Source of the DNA: Terriglobus albidus
Lineage (GTDB): Bacteria > Acidobacteriota > Terriglobia > Terriglobales > Acidobacteriaceae
Direction of reading: 5' to 3'
Length of the DNA: 64,000 nucleotides
Assembly (NCBI RefSeq): GCF_025685425.1
Contig: NZ_JAGTAS010000022.1
Location: 62,001-126,000, forward strand
Shown in pieces: positions 1 to 8,606 of the stretch. Position numbers and translations under genes: made by a program. How positions within the stretch are numbered: the stretch's first letter is position 1; each line of letters starts with the position of its first letter. The notes below the pieces were generated by a model that was not told the DNA's origin, made no database searches, and saw nothing but the letters and a program-made list of their open reading frames with translations.

Positions 1-96
1 AAGACCGGACCTGCCGGCGTCGGCGGTTTGAGCGAACGCGGCAGGCGCCAACAGAAGAGCGGCGGCCGTCATGAACAGATACTGAAGCTTACGCAT
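1..96 (-). CDS. atpE: ATP synthase F0 subunit c, N-terminal fragment (runs off window)
   Basis: Only the first 32 codons are inside the window; the gene reads leftwards from an ATG at 94-96 and leaves at base 1. The visible protein starts MRKLQYLFMTAAALLLAPAA and continues FAQTADA, which looks like a cleavable signal peptide in front of the c-subunit hairpin, a layout seen in some bacterial AtpE proteins. A GGAGT Shine-Dalgarno sequence lies just upstream. Position directly downstream of atpB on the same strand supports the call, because atpB-atpE is the standard F0 order. The diagnostic carboxylate helix is outside the window, so the identity rests on context and the N-terminus. Confidence 0.72.
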   Translation of the reverse strand, partial: MRKLQYLFMTAAALLLAPAAFAQTADAGRSGL

Positions 97-240
97 TGGA
101 GTTACTCCGGGCTTCCGGAATTCCGTCATCAGTGGGTGGTTGAGGTTCACCGTGCTGACCCCCTCACGCTCATGGCGGTGTTGCTCCGCATGCGGTGGAA
201 GCCGGTACCGCATGCGTCAAACTTGTCGTTCAGCCGGAGC

Positions 241-972
241 CTAGTGCTCGTGCGAAACCGCGAGGCTGACATAAATCGTAGCCAGCAGCATGAAGACGTA
301 TGCCTGAATCACAGCAACGCCAAGGTGCAGGCCGAGGAAGACCAGCGGGATACCGATGGGCACCAGCGAGAAGAAGGCCAGTGTCAGCAGATCACCGGCG
401 AACATGTTCGCGTACAAACGGACGGTGAGCGAGAGCACGCGAGCGAGGTGTGAGATCACCTCGATGAGGAACATCAGAGGCGCCAGCCACCAGACGGGGC
501 CCAGGAACTGCTTGATGTATCCGAAACCGTTGGCCTTGATGCCGTACCAGTGGTAGTAGAAGAAGGTCAGAATCGCCAGACCCAGGGGTACAACCTTGTC
601 AGCGGTCGGCGACTCGAGCCCAGGGATCAGCCCCATCAGGTTCGAGAGCAAGATGTACAGGAAGATGGCAGTCAGGTAGCCGGTGAACTTCTCATAGCCG
701 TGACCGATGATGCTCTCACCCTGGCCCGAGACGAACTCGTGGGTCATCTCCGCCAGGTGCTGCGCGCCGCCGGGATTCTCGACGCTGAGCGTCAGGCGAA
801 TCACAACGAAGTAAGCCAACAGGAACAACGCCACCAGAATCTCCATCGCAAACGAATTGGAGATCGGCGCAGCGGGATATTTCGGCGTGTAACCCACAGA
901 ATGCAGGATTCCGTTCGTCAGACCGCCAAAATGGTTATTCAGAAACTCGGTAAACAGCAACTGGTGAGGCAT
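241..972 (-). CDS. atpB: ATP synthase F0 subunit a
   Basis: This 243-residue integral membrane protein forms the stator half-channels that pass protons to the c-ring. The sequence has five to six hydrophobic segments and the family signature SLTVRLYANMFAGDLL at about 181-196; the Arg at 185 is the essential residue facing the c-ring carboxylate. A second conserved block (VIQAYVFMLLATIYV, 221-235) forms the last helix. Length fits the family. It lies between atpI and atpE in an ATP synthase operon read leftwards, with 144 bp before atpE. Confidence 0.96.
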   Translation of the reverse strand: MPHQLLFTEFLNNHFGGLTNGILHSVGYTPKYPAAPISNSFAMEILVALFLLAYFVVIRLTLSVENPGGAQHLAEMTHEFVSGQGESIIGHGYEKFTGYLTAIFLYILLSNLMGLIPGLESPTADKVVPLGLAILTFFYYHWYGIKANGFGYIKQFLGPVWWLAPLMFLIEVISHLARVLSLTVRLYANMFAGDLLTLAFFSLVPIGIPLVFLGLHLGVAVIQAYVFMLLATIYVSLAVSHEH

Positions 973-1004
973 ATCTTGGGGCTAATAACCTGTCTGAGGA
1001 CTTC

Positions 1005-1436
1005 CTAGACGGTCCAGACGCGGGCCAACTTCGCCCCCTCGAACGCCAAGGCAAAAACGCCCAGACCGAGGCCGGCCGCCAGCGCGTAAACCGAACCATC
1101 CAGAAACTTAAGGCTAACATACAGGGCCACTAAAGTGAGTCCCAGGCGCAGGAAAAAGCCCGCCAGAACCAAACCAAGGGACCGCCCTTTTTTCACCGTA
1201 GCGTCAGCGTTGGCGTCCATGCGAACCATAATGGCCGTCATGAGCCGGAGCCATTCCCAAAGGCCGCTGGTGCTGATCAAGGCGCCAACCAGCAGAAGAA
1301 CGGCGGACCGCCATCCCCACTTGAGCCAGACGCCCGCGGCGCCCACCAACGCCAGAATGGTGGCAAGTTTCATGGCGCGCAGGATCAAGCGGCGGAAGTC
1401 GTCGTCGGTGTAACTGGCAGAGTCCGGCAGGTTCAA
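1005..1436 (-). CDS. atpI: ATP synthase subunit I (AtpI-like assembly membrane protein)
   Basis: This small membrane protein of about 143 residues has four predicted hydrophobic stretches and lies between the AtpZ-like protein and subunit a, the usual place of the atpI gene that assists c-ring assembly. I chose the TTG at 1434-1436, which overlaps the TGA of the preceding gene (TTGA) and keeps a polar N-terminal segment (TDDDFRR) before the first helix. An ATG at 1371-1373 would give 122 residues and is the alternative. AtpI proteins are poorly conserved, so the family call rests on topology and operon position. Confidence 0.75.
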   Translation of the reverse strand: MNLPDSASYTDDDFRRLILRAMKLATILALVGAAGVWLKWGWRSAVLLLVGALISTSGLWEWLRLMTAIMVRMDANADATVKKGRSLGLVLAGFFLRLGLTLVALYVSLKFLDGSVYALAAGLGLGVFALAFEGAKLARVWTV

Positions 1437-1681
1437 TCGTCCCTCTTCATGTAGCGCGAGGCGACGGTGTAGATCTGGATGAATCCGCCGGCCGCACCCA
1501 CCAGGATGCCCACGACCCCAATCCAGTGCGTCCCCAGCTTGGTGTCGATCCAATGCCCAAGCAGCCAGCCCACCAGGCACCCGATCGGCAGCGCAAACGC
1601 CAGCTGAATAAACGACTCTGCCTTAACCAGGTCGCCAAGGACGCCTTTCGGCTTGCCGGGAGTGCGATTTTCCTCGCTCAT
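1433..1681 (-). CDS. atpZ: AtpZ/AtpI-type F0F1 ATPase accessory protein
   Basis: This 82-residue protein has a polar N-terminus ([10 protein letters not shown]) and two transmembrane helices, at roughly 26-44 and 53-72, joined by a short loop containing [12 protein letters not shown]. The two-helix form with a Gly-rich second helix ([14 protein letters not shown]) is typical of the AtpZ/AtpI family (Pfam AtpZ-type, formerly a DUF), known to accompany F-type ATPases. It is first in the operon and overlaps the next gene by 4 bases. The ATG at 1679-1681 is chosen because upstream codons in the same frame do not look coding. Confidence 0.8.
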   Translation of the reverse strand: MSEENRTPGKPKGVLGDLVKAESFIQLAFALPIGCLVGWLLGHWIDTKLGTHWIGVVGILVGAAGGFIQIYTVASRYMKRDD

Positions 1682-1932
1682 TGCGTGTCCTATTACACCA
1701 CCGCGGAAATAATTTCGCACGGAAGCGCAACTTTCCCTTTGGTTGTCGGTCTGTGGGGACATTGGCAGCACGGATCTGGCACGTTCTGCCAATGTTTCTA
1801 ACCAGCAGTCCTCCCCCAGGGGGACCGCATCCTCGCATGCGGTTCCCTTTGCTGTGTAACGGCCACATTTTCCTCGAAAAATTGGCGGATATACTTGAGT
1901 TTTCAAGTCCTTTTGAGAAGCGAGTATTCCTT
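1682..1932. other. Divergent intergenic region atpZ / lysS
   Basis: This stretch of about 250 bp separates two divergent housekeeping genes and must hold the promoters of both. The frame of lysS stays open to 1681, but residues in that stretch ([10 protein letters not shown] and on) do not resemble LysS, so I treat it as non-coding. I see no convincing repeat or RNA gene. Confidence 0.5.
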
Positions 1933-3588
1933 TTGTTCGAATCAGAGTTTGAAGAAAAGCTGTATGGCGAGCGCATCGAGACGCTGAAGAAGATCAGCGA
2001 GCTCGGCCAGCCCCTGTACCCAAACACCTATCCGGTGACGATGACCATTCCGGAGGCACGGGCGAAGTTCGGTGCGCTCTCCGCCGAGGATCTGGAGGCA
2101 CAGAAGCCGCCGGTCGCCATCGCGGGACGCATCATGGCCATCCGCCTACAGGGAAAGACCGGCTTTGCGACGTTGCAGCAGAACGGCGAGCGCCTGCAGA
2201 TCTACGTTCGCAAGGACGCTGTCAGCGAAGAACAGTTCGCGCTCTATAAGCTTCTCGATCTGGGCGATCACATCGGCGTACAGGGCTACATCTTCCGCAC
2301 CCGCACCGGCGAGCTCACCATTCACGTCGAGTCTCTCAGCTTTCTGACCAAGGCGCTGCTGCCTCTCCCTGACAAGTTCTCCGGCCTTGCCGATATCGAG
2401 ACCCGCTATCGCCGCCGCTACCTCGACCTCTTCACCGATACGGGAGACTTTGAGGAACTGGCTCCTGCCGAAGAAGGAGGAGCTCCACAGCAGGGTCAGC
2501 GCCTGCGCGCTCCTTCACGCGAGGTCTTTGTGAAGCGCGCCAAGGTGCTGCGCGCCATTCGCAACTACTTCGACTCGCGTGGATACATCGAGGTGGAAAC
2601 CCCGATGATGCAGTCCATCGCAGGCGGAGCAGCGGCACGCCCATTCCAGACGCATCACAATGCGCTCGATCTGGATCTCTACCTTCGCATCGCTCCGGAG
2701 CTCTATCTCAAGCGCCTTGTCGTTGGCGGCGTCGATCGTGTTTACGAGATCAATCGCAACTTCCGCAACGAGGGCATCAGCACCCAACACAACCCAGAGT
2801 TTACGATGCTCGAGTTCTACCAGGCCTACGCGAACTACTGGGACCTGATGCAGATCACGGAAGAGCTGATCACCTATGTCGCCAACGAGGTGAACGGAAC
2901 CACCATCGCCCGCTTCCCGCTGCCGAAGGGCAAGCGTGCAGGCCAGATGGTGGAGATCGACCTCGCCAAGTGGCGGCGTCTCTCGATGCGTGAGGCGATC
3001 ATCACCTTCTGGCCTGAAGCTGCGGGTGCGAAGCCGGGGATGGACTCGTTTGCCTCGCGCGATGCGGTCGCCAGTTTTGTGCAGCAGCTCCGCTCAGCCG
3101 GCATTGATCTACCCTACGATGCGAAGGAGCCGCTCGGCAGAACGATCGCAACCATCTTCGAGACCATCGCCGAAGAACATCTGGTCGAGCCCACAATCAT
3201 CTACGACTTCCCTCTCGCGGTATCGCCGCTCAGCAAGGTCAAGCCGGATGAGCCGGAGTGGGTAGAGCGGTTCGAGTTCTATATCGGCGGCTTCGAAGTG
3301 GGCAACGCCTTCAGCGAGCTGAACGATCCCGAAGATCAGCGCCGCCGCTTTGAGATGCAACTTGAAGAGAAGGCCCGCGGCGACGAAGAGGCCCACGCCA
3401 TGGACGAAGATTACGTCCGTGCCCTGGCATACGGTCTGCCTCCGACCGGTGGTGAAGGTATCGGCATCGATCGCCTGACCATGCTTCTGACCGGGTCGCG
3501 TTCGATCCGCGATGTCATCCTGTTCCCGCTGCTTCGTCCGCAGCAGAAGCACGGGGAGAAGCAGGAGCATGGGGAGTCTGCGGAATAA
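1933..3588 (+). CDS. lysS: Lysyl-tRNA synthetase, class II
   Basis: It charges tRNA-Lys with lysine in the cytoplasm. The N-terminal OB-fold anticodon-binding domain (about residues 60-150) precedes the class II core with motif 2 ([11 protein letters not shown], then [16 protein letters not shown]) and motif 3 ([14 protein letters not shown]) near the C-terminus. The TTG at 1933 ([14 protein letters not shown]) is preferred: upstream residues do not match the family and GAGAAG lies about 11 bases upstream. A segment of about 25 residues between YRRRYLDLF and [11 protein letters not shown] is extra compared with E. coli LysS, rich in Glu, Gly, Gln and Pro. Length 551, against about 505 for E. 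coli. Confidence 0.95.
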   Translation: MFESEFEEKLYGERIETLKKISELGQPLYPNTYPVTMTIPEARAKFGALSAEDLEAQKPPVAIAGRIMAIRLQGKTGFATLQQNGERLQIYVRKDAVSEEQFALYKLLDLGDHIGVQGYIFRTRTGELTIHVESLSFLTKALLPLPDKFSGLADIETRYRRRYLDLFTDTGDFEELAPAEEGGAPQQGQRLRAPSREVFVKRAKVLRAIRNYFDSRGYIEVETPMMQSIAGGAAARPFQTHHNALDLDLYLRIAPELYLKRLVVGGVDRVYEINRNFRNEGISTQHNPEFTMLEFYQAYANYWDLMQITEELITYVANEVNGTTIARFPLPKGKRAGQMVEIDLAKWRRLSMREAIITFWPEAAGAKPGMDSFASRDAVASFVQQLRSAGIDLPYDAKEPLGRTIATIFETIAEEHLVEPTIIYDFPLAVSPLSKVKPDEPEWVERFEFYIGGFEVGNAFSELNDPEDQRRRFEMQLEEKARGDEEAHAMDEDYVRALAYGLPPTGGEGIGIDRLTMLLTGSRSIRDVILFPLLRPQQKHGEKQEHGESAE

Positions 3589-3604
3589 CAGTCATTCCTG
3601 ATTC

Positions 3605-3640
3605 GCATTGAGCCCGGTTCCGACCGGGCTCAATGCTTTT
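3605..3640 (+). terminator. Rho-independent terminator of lysS
   Basis: A perfect 14-bp stem (GCATTGAGCCCGGT pairing with ACCGGGCTCAATGC) with a 4-base loop TCCG starts 17 bases after the lysS stop and is followed by TTTT. This is a textbook intrinsic terminator. Confidence 0.9.
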
Positions 3641-3696
3641 ATGAGCGATTCGATGATTTTTTCTGTCAGTCGTTGGCCAACAGCCCTTCGTTCCAC

Positions 3697-3811
3697 TAGA
3701 GCATTTTCCCTGTTACTGGGCATCCCGGAAGGGTCGCGCAGTGGCGTTTTCATTGCGGAAAACGCCCGTAGATGCGGAAGCCCTGCACTGCACTTACAGG
3801 GAAATGCTCTA
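3697..3811 (+). repeat. MITE-like dispersed element, copy 1 (plus orientation)
   Basis: A 115-bp element bounded by TA on both sides: it begins TAGAGCATTTTCCCTGT and ends ACAGGGAAATGCTCTA, a near-perfect terminal inverted repeat. Inside is a second hairpin, GGCGTTTTC with GAAAACGCC around ATTGCG. Related copies lie at 4619-4728, 17042-17117, 25850-25965, 29856-29971 and about 59838-59943. It sits 11 bp before the ymdB-type gene. TA-bounded short inverted-repeat elements are typical of non-autonomous elements moved by IS630/Tc1-mariner-type transposases; that assignment is inference, as no transposase is in the window. Confidence 0.85.
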
Positions 3812-3822
3812 TCCTTAAACGT

Positions 3823-4620
3823 GTGAATATTCTTTTTGTCGGCGACATCTTCGGCTCGGCCGGTCGCCGTATTGTTACCGAACATCTGCCCCACGTCCTT
3901 GAGACACACACTGTCGACCTTCTGATCGTGAACGGTGAAAACGCCGCCGGAGGCTTCGGCATTACTCCCGCGCTGGCCGAAGAGATCTTCGATATGGGCG
4001 CTCATGTCATCACGACCGGGAACCACTTCTGGGACAAGAAAGAGATCCTCGAGTACGTCTCGTCGGTCCCATCCTACTCACACGACCGCGCCCGCCGGGT
4101 CATCCGTCCCGCGAACTTCTCGCCGGCAACACCGGGTTTTGGCGTCTACGAAGGCGAGCTTCCCGACGGCCAGACGTATGCCGTCATCAACCTGCAGGGG
4201 CGGGTCTTCATGCAGCAGAACGACGACCCTTTTCGCAAGGCCGATATGCTGCTCCGCGATATTAAGGCGAAGGTCATCTTTGTTGATTTCCACGCCGAAG
4301 CGACCAGTGAGAAGGTCGCCATGGGATGGTATCTGGACGGCAGAGTGACCGCCGTTCTGGGCACACATACGCATATCCCGACAGCCGATGAGCGCGTCCT
4401 TCCCGGCGGTACGGCCTACCAGACGGACGTAGGCATGTCCGGACCGTACGATTCGGTCATTGGGGTCGTGACAGAACTTGTCCTGAACCGGTTTCTGACT
4501 GGCGCCCCAGGCAAGTTCGAAGCGGCTAAGGGCAACCCGAAGATGTGCGCCACCCTGATTCGTTGCGATGGTGCGACGGGCAGGGCTAACGGCATCCAAC
4601 GCATCATGCTGGGGGAGTAG
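3823..4620 (+). CDS. TIGR00282-family metallophosphoesterase (YmdB-type)
   Basis: This 265-residue cytoplasmic phosphoesterase has the metal-binding motifs of the YmdB family in order: VGDIFGSAGRR at the N-terminus, VNGENAAGGFGI, TTGNHFWDKKEI, VDFHAEATSEK and GTHTHIPTADERVLPGGTA, followed by YQTDVGMSGP. YmdB of Bacillus subtilis hydrolyses 2',3'-cyclic nucleotides and affects biofilm and motility decisions; the same reaction here is inferred. The GTG at 3823 gives MNILFVGDIFGS, the expected family start; no strong ribosome site is visible. The gene is bracketed by two copies of the MITE-like element in opposite orientation. Confidence 0.9.
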   Translation: MNILFVGDIFGSAGRRIVTEHLPHVLETHTVDLLIVNGENAAGGFGITPALAEEIFDMGAHVITTGNHFWDKKEILEYVSSVPSYSHDRARRVIRPANFSPATPGFGVYEGELPDGQTYAVINLQGRVFMQQNDDPFRKADMLLRDIKAKVIFVDFHAEATSEKVAMGWYLDGRVTAVLGTHTHIPTADERVLPGGTAYQTDVGMSGPYDSVIGVVTELVLNRFLTGAPGKFEAAKGNPKMCATLIRCDGATGRANGIQRIMLGE

Positions 4621-4728
4621 GAGCATTTTCCCTGTGGAGGTACTACAGGGCTTCCGCATATGGTTTTCCGCAATGAAGACGCCGCTGCAGTCCTTTTTCG
4701 GCCACCCAGCAACAGGGAAAATGCTCTA
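4619..4728 (-). repeat. MITE-like dispersed element, copy 2 (minus orientation)
   Basis: Read on the minus strand this copy begins TAGAGCATTTTCCCTGTTG and ends CACAGGGAAAATGCTC next to the stop codon of the YmdB-type gene. It keeps the internal ATTGCGGAAAAC core but with a shortened hairpin arm. It is inverted relative to copy 1 at 3697-3811. The left TA boundary is offset by one base (TAGGAGCA), so this copy is slightly degraded. Confidence 0.8.
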
Positions 4729-4828
4729 AACAACTCGCATCGCACCGGCATCAGAAACAATCTAAACGGTTGCGCTCACCTGTACGATGGATTACAGGTC
4801 ACATAAGGGTTCTGAAGGATTCTCCGAT

Positions 4829-6175
4829 TTGAGGCTTGTACGCTCTCTCATTTGCTTTCCTGTTGTTCTGGCTGTCGCCCTGGCGGCTCCGGCGGCGCAC
4901 GCCCAGATCTCATTTAGCTCCGCCATCGACCTTGCCCTTCGCAACAGCCCTAAGGTCAAGATGGCCGAGGCCGATGTCGCCAAGTCAACGGCGGTGCTCG
5001 CCGAATCGAGGGATGTCTTTATTCCGTCGCTCAGCGCCGGCTCGGGTCTCGGCTACTCCTACGGCTTCCCTGTCGGTCAGCCGACCCTCTACAGCTTCAC
5101 GGTGCAGTCCCTGGTCTTCGATCAGTCGCAGAAGAACTACATCCGCGCTGCCCGGATGGGACTTGAGGCGGCCAACTACGCCCTCGCTGACGCACGTCAG
5201 GCAGTCGCGGAAGACACGGCACTGACCTATCTCGCTCTTGATCACGATCTGCAACGCCTCGACGCACTGCAGCAGCAACTGGCTTTTGCTTCGAAACTGA
5301 CGGAGATTACCCAGGCCAGGCTCGATGCAAACCAGGACAGCAGGATCGACTTCACCAAGTCCCGCCTTACCGCGGCCCAGGTAAAACTCGCCCGTCTGCA
5401 TACTGAGAGCGATACCAATTTCCAGCGGCAGCATCTGGCGAATCTAACCGGACTTCCCGCGGAGGGTCTGAGCACGATTCACGACACCATTCCGCAGCCG
5501 CCCGCCCCGGTTGAAGGGCCGCCGGCAACCAACATCCCCGCGATTCAGGCTGCCTATGCCAGTGCGCAGTCGAAGTTCCAGGTTGCCTTTGGAGACTCGC
5601 GGAAGCTCTATCGTCCGCAGATTGCCTTCGCTGCCCAGTACAACCGTTATGCGGAGTTCAACAACTATCAGGACTACTACCGGAACTTCCAGAGAAATAA
5701 CTTCTCTTTCGGTATCCAGTTGAACTGGCCCATCTTCAACGCCAATCTCCGCGCCAAAGCGAGAGAGTCTATCGCAGACGCTGTCCGAGCGCAGTACGAC
5801 GCAGACCGCATCAAGAAAGAGTTTCTCGAAGGCCGGGCGAAGGCCGTGAATGCCCTGCCGGAACTTGCTGTCCGCACCGAGATCGCCACGTTGGACCGGG
5901 ATCTGGCGCAAGAGCAACTCGAAGCAGTGCAGATCCAGCTCAACCAAGGCGCGGGAAATCCGAATGCTCCCCCGCCGACGCCGAAGGATGAGCAGAACGC
6001 ACGTATTCAGGAGCGACAGAAGTTTCTGGACATGTTGGACGCCGATCTCGCGCTTCGTCAGACCCAGATCAGCGCCTTGCGCGTTACCGGTCAGTTGGAG
6101 CAGTGGTTGAAGAGCTCTGTCCGGCTCGACAATACTTTGCCGCAAGCACCATCAGCGGCAACCTCGAAGCCCTGA
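4829..6175 (+). CDS. TolC-family outer-membrane protein
   Basis: It is an outer-membrane efflux/secretion duct component. The N-terminus (RLVRSLICFPVVLAVALAAP then AHA|Q) is a good signal peptide. The mature part carries the two OEP repeats: long amphipathic alpha-helices rich in Ala, Gln and Leu (for example LQRLDALQQQLAFASKLTEI) and beta segments ending in aromatic residues (FAAQYNRYAEF, FSFGIQLNWPIF). The TTG at 4829 is preferred since GAAGGAT lies 9 bases upstream and it gives a short basic n-region; an ATG at 4787 would add 14 polar residues. No adaptor or pump gene is adjacent, so the partner is unknown. Confidence 0.88.
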   Translation: MRLVRSLICFPVVLAVALAAPAAHAQISFSSAIDLALRNSPKVKMAEADVAKSTAVLAESRDVFIPSLSAGSGLGYSYGFPVGQPTLYSFTVQSLVFDQSQKNYIRAARMGLEAANYALADARQAVAEDTALTYLALDHDLQRLDALQQQLAFASKLTEITQARLDANQDSRIDFTKSRLTAAQVKLARLHTESDTNFQRQHLANLTGLPAEGLSTIHDTIPQPPAPVEGPPATNIPAIQAAYASAQSKFQVAFGDSRKLYRPQIAFAAQYNRYAEFNNYQDYYRNFQRNNFSFGIQLNWPIFNANLRAKARESIADAVRAQYDADRIKKEFLEGRAKAVNALPELAVRTEIATLDRDLAQEQLEAVQIQLNQGAGNPNAPPPTPKDEQNARIQERQKFLDMLDADLALRQTQISALRVTGQLEQWLKSSVRLDNTLPQAPSAATSKP

Positions 6176-6195
6176 TTCGTACTCTTAGCAGAAAT

Positions 6196-6513
6196 ATGCG
6201 TAATGTATTTCTGGTCATCATCCTCCTCCTAATAGGAGTGGTGATCTACGGGGTGTACCACGACCGCCGGCTGGACGCTCGTCTGAACCAGGTCTTCCCA
6301 CAGGAGCCGGAATCCGTCGTCAAAGCAGCCATGGGCACTCCGAGCAGTGTCAGCAGCCCCTGTTCTGCCTACGGAACGACCATTACCCTTGGAGACTGCG
6401 ATCACGTCCTGGTCTATCGATCCTTCTTCTATTCCCTGCATCCGAAGTTCTGGCTCGTATTTGTGGACGCTAAGGGTCTGACCACGGCCACCTCCCGGCA
6501 GAACCTCCCTTAG
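6196..6513 (+). CDS. Small membrane-anchored protein of unknown function
   Basis: This 105-residue protein has one N-terminal transmembrane helix (VFLVIILLLIGVVIYGVY, about 4-21) followed by a soluble domain with two Cys (SSPCSAYG and LGDCDHV) that may pair outside the membrane. I do not recognise the family. It starts 20 bases after the TolC-family gene on the same strand and may be co-transcribed. The ATG at 6196 is chosen because it directly precedes the hydrophobic helix. Confidence 0.6.
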   Translation: MRNVFLVIILLLIGVVIYGVYHDRRLDARLNQVFPQEPESVVKAAMGTPSSVSSPCSAYGTTITLGDCDHVLVYRSFFYSLHPKFWLVFVDAKGLTTATSRQNLP

Positions 6514-6634
6514 ATAGAAATCAAATCGCCCCTGCGCGTACCTGTATAGGTTCCATTCGGAGCTCATGAGACCTCCTGACCGGAAACCTTGGGGAGTTCC
6601 ATAGCCCCCGAATGGTAAAATCAGGGGTATTACC

Positions 6635-8113
6635 ATGCCGCTGAAAACGCTGTTTCTTAACCCGCCCTCGTTTGAGAATTTTGACGGCGGAGCCAGCTCT
6701 CGTTGGCCCGCTACCCGTGAAATCGAGTCGTACTGGTATCCCGTGTGGCTTGCGTATCCGGCTGGAATGCTCGAGGGTTCGCGCCTGCTCGACGCTCCTC
6801 CGCACCATATTTCCGCAGAAGAGACGATCGAGATTGCCAAGGGTTACGAGTTCCTGGTGCTGTTCACCTCGACCGTAGGCTGGGCCGGTGACCACGCATT
6901 GGCGCAGGCCATCAAGAAAGCTAACCCCAGCATCAGGATTGCTTTTGTCGGACCGCCCGTCACTACTGACCCGGACCGCGCCCTGAACGAGTGCTCGGCG
7001 ATCGATTTCGTCTGCCGCCGTGAGTTCGACTTCTCTGTCGTCGAGTTTGCGCAGGGCAAGCCGCTGAACGAGATTCTCGGCATCAGCTATCGCAATGCCG
7101 ACGGCACCATTCAGCACAATGCTGATCGTCCGCAGGTCGAAGACCTCGACCAGATGCCCTGGGCAACCAAGATCTACAAGCGCGATATGGACGTGACGAA
7201 GTACAACGTCCCCTTCCTGCTGCATCCCTACATCGCGCTCTACTCTACGCGTGGCTGCCCGGCACAGTGCACCTACTGCCTCTGGCCGCAGACTCTCTCC
7301 GGCCATGCGTGGCGTAAGCGCTCGACCGACGATGTCGCCGCCGAGATGAAGTGGGCCAAGGAGAACTTCCCCGACGTCAAGGAGTTCTTCTTCGACGATG
7401 ACACTTTCAACATTCAGAAGGCACGTACCATCGAGCTGTGCGCCAAACTGAAGCCCCTGGGCATCACCTGGTCCTGCACCTCGCGCGTCACCACTGACCG
7501 CGAGACACTGAAGGCCATGAAGGAAGCGGGCTGCCGCCTGCTGATTGTGGGCTTCGAGTCCGGCGATCCGCAGATCCTGAAGAACATCAAGAAAGGCGCC
7601 ACGGTTGAGCGTGCGCGCGACTTCGTGAAGGACTGCCACGATCTCGGCCTGGTCATCCATGCCGACTTCATCCTGGGCCTACCGGGCGAGACCAAGGAGT
7701 CGATCCGCAACACGATCAACTTCGCCAAAACGCTGGACTGCGAAACCATCCAGGTCTCCATCGCGCACGCCTACCCTGGTACCGAGTTCTACGACTACGC
7801 CAAGAAGAACGGCTTCATTACGAACGAGGTCATGTCGGATGATAGCGGCCACCAGATGGCACATATCGAGTACCCCGGCCTGCCGACCGAATACGTTCTC
7901 GAGATGGTGCACCGCTTCTACGACGAGTACTACTTCCGTCCGAAGGCGGCCTTCCGCGTAATCTGGAAGGCAATCGTCAACCGCGACGTTCCTCGCCTAT
8001 ATCAAGAGGCCAAGGCCTTCCTGAAGCTGCGTTCGCAGCGTAACAAGGTGGTCAAGCAGAAGAAGGCGGAGAATGCGATGAAGCAGCAGGAATCCGTCAG
8101 CATGAATGCTTAG
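6635..8113 (+). CDS. hpnJ: Hopanoid-associated B12-binding radical SAM enzyme HpnJ
   Basis: Residues about 1-190 form the cobalamin-binding-like N-domain (MPLKTLFLNPPSFENFDGG motif) and about 200-420 the radical SAM barrel with the cluster motif CPAQCTYC (Cys 208, 212, 215). The ESGDPQILKNIKKGATVERA and HADFILGLPGET segments match the B12-radical SAM family. The N-terminus and overall pattern fit HpnJ (TIGR03471), reported to act in forming the cyclitol ether head group of bacteriohopanetetrol. It lies about 13 kb from the hpnCDE genes. A homologous B12-radical SAM enzyme with another substrate cannot be excluded from sequence alone. Confidence 0.85.
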   Translation: MPLKTLFLNPPSFENFDGGASSRWPATREIESYWYPVWLAYPAGMLEGSRLLDAPPHHISAEETIEIAKGYEFLVLFTSTVGWAGDHALAQAIKKANPSIRIAFVGPPVTTDPDRALNECSAIDFVCRREFDFSVVEFAQGKPLNEILGISYRNADGTIQHNADRPQVEDLDQMPWATKIYKRDMDVTKYNVPFLLHPYIALYSTRGCPAQCTYCLWPQTLSGHAWRKRSTDDVAAEMKWAKENFPDVKEFFFDDDTFNIQKARTIELCAKLKPLGITWSCTSRVTTDRETLKAMKEAGCRLLIVGFESGDPQILKNIKKGATVERARDFVKDCHDLGLVIHADFILGLPGETKESIRNTINFAKTLDCETIQVSIAHAYPGTEFYDYAKKNGFITNEVMSDDSGHQMAHIEYPGLPTEYVLEMVHRFYDEYYFRPKAAFRVIWKAIVNRDVPRLYQEAKAFLKLRSQRNKVVKQKKAENAMKQQESVSMNA

Positions 8114-8133
8114 CACTCATACAGGCTGTACAA

Positions 8134-8163
8134 CGTGAGGCGGGGCTTTGGCCCCGCCTCACG
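8134..8163 (+). terminator. Strong hairpin downstream of hpnJ
   Basis: A perfect 13-bp stem (CGTGAGGCGGGGC with GCCCCGCCTCACG) and TTTG loop follow the hpnJ stop by about 20 bases. There is no clear T-run after it, so it may be an attenuator or RNA-stabilising hairpin between hpnJ and the next gene rather than a full terminator. Confidence 0.6.
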
Positions 8164-8189
8164 CTTGCCGAAGGCAGAAAGTTGAACGG

Positions 8190-8606
8190 ATGAGCTCCAC
8201 GCATCACACACTGACTCCGCAACGCTGGCTGATCCTGATATGCGTCATGGTCGGAGCGGCAGTCGGCGACTTCCTGCTGGCAAGGGGCATGCAGCAGGTC
8301 GGGGTCGTCGATGTGCATCATCTTGGAACCCTGTTTACCGCAATCGGCAATCCCTGGGTGATCGGCGGAATCCTGGTTCTGCTGGGCTTCATGGCATGCA
8401 ATATCACGGCGCTCAGCTGGGCTGATGTCAGCTTCGTTTATCCGGCGACCGCCTTCGGCAATGTAATCACTGCTCTGCTCTCAAAGTTTTTTCTGCACGA
8501 AGATATCTCCAAGTCTCGCTGGCTTGGGATCTCTCTGATCGTTGTCGGTGTCGGATTCGTGGCGCAGGGCCCCTCAAGGACAGAACATGCCGAGGAGACA
8601 CCATGA
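8190..8606 (+). CDS. EmrE/EamA-like small membrane transporter, four helices
   Basis: This 138-residue protein has four hydrophobic helices: LILICVMVGAAVGDFLLARG, then WVIGGILVLLGFMACNITAL, then VSFVYPATAFGNVITALLSK, and LGISLIVVGVGFVAQG. This is the half-size DMT layout. The third helix with a Pro-Ala-Thr (YPATA) motif before FLHED is typical of EamA-like halves. Such genes often accompany hopanoid or lipid-sugar clusters, so a lipid head-group flipping role is possible but unproven. Start ATG at 8190; stop overlaps the next start (ATGA). Confidence 0.75.
   Translation: MSSTHHTLTPQRWLILICVMVGAAVGDFLLARGMQQVGVVDVHHLGTLFTAIGNPWVIGGILVLLGFMACNITALSWADVSFVYPATAFGNVITALLSKFFLHEDISKSRWLGISLIVVGVGFVAQGPSRTEHAEETP

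Noticed and set aside
1681-1932. N-terminal extension of LysS from 1681
   Set aside because: The extra 84 residues do not resemble LysS and start on the complement of the atpZ start codon; the TTG at 1933 gives the family-like N-terminus.
3608-3826. Possible small protein-coding genes inside the TA-bounded repeats (for example 72 and 144 codons near 3600-4000)
   Set aside because: The same translated strings recur at each repeat copy and follow the palindrome, so they are products of the repeat and not genes.
6521-7660. Minus-strand 379-codon frame over hpnJ
   Set aside because: It is antisense to a well-supported radical SAM gene and its residues show no domain.
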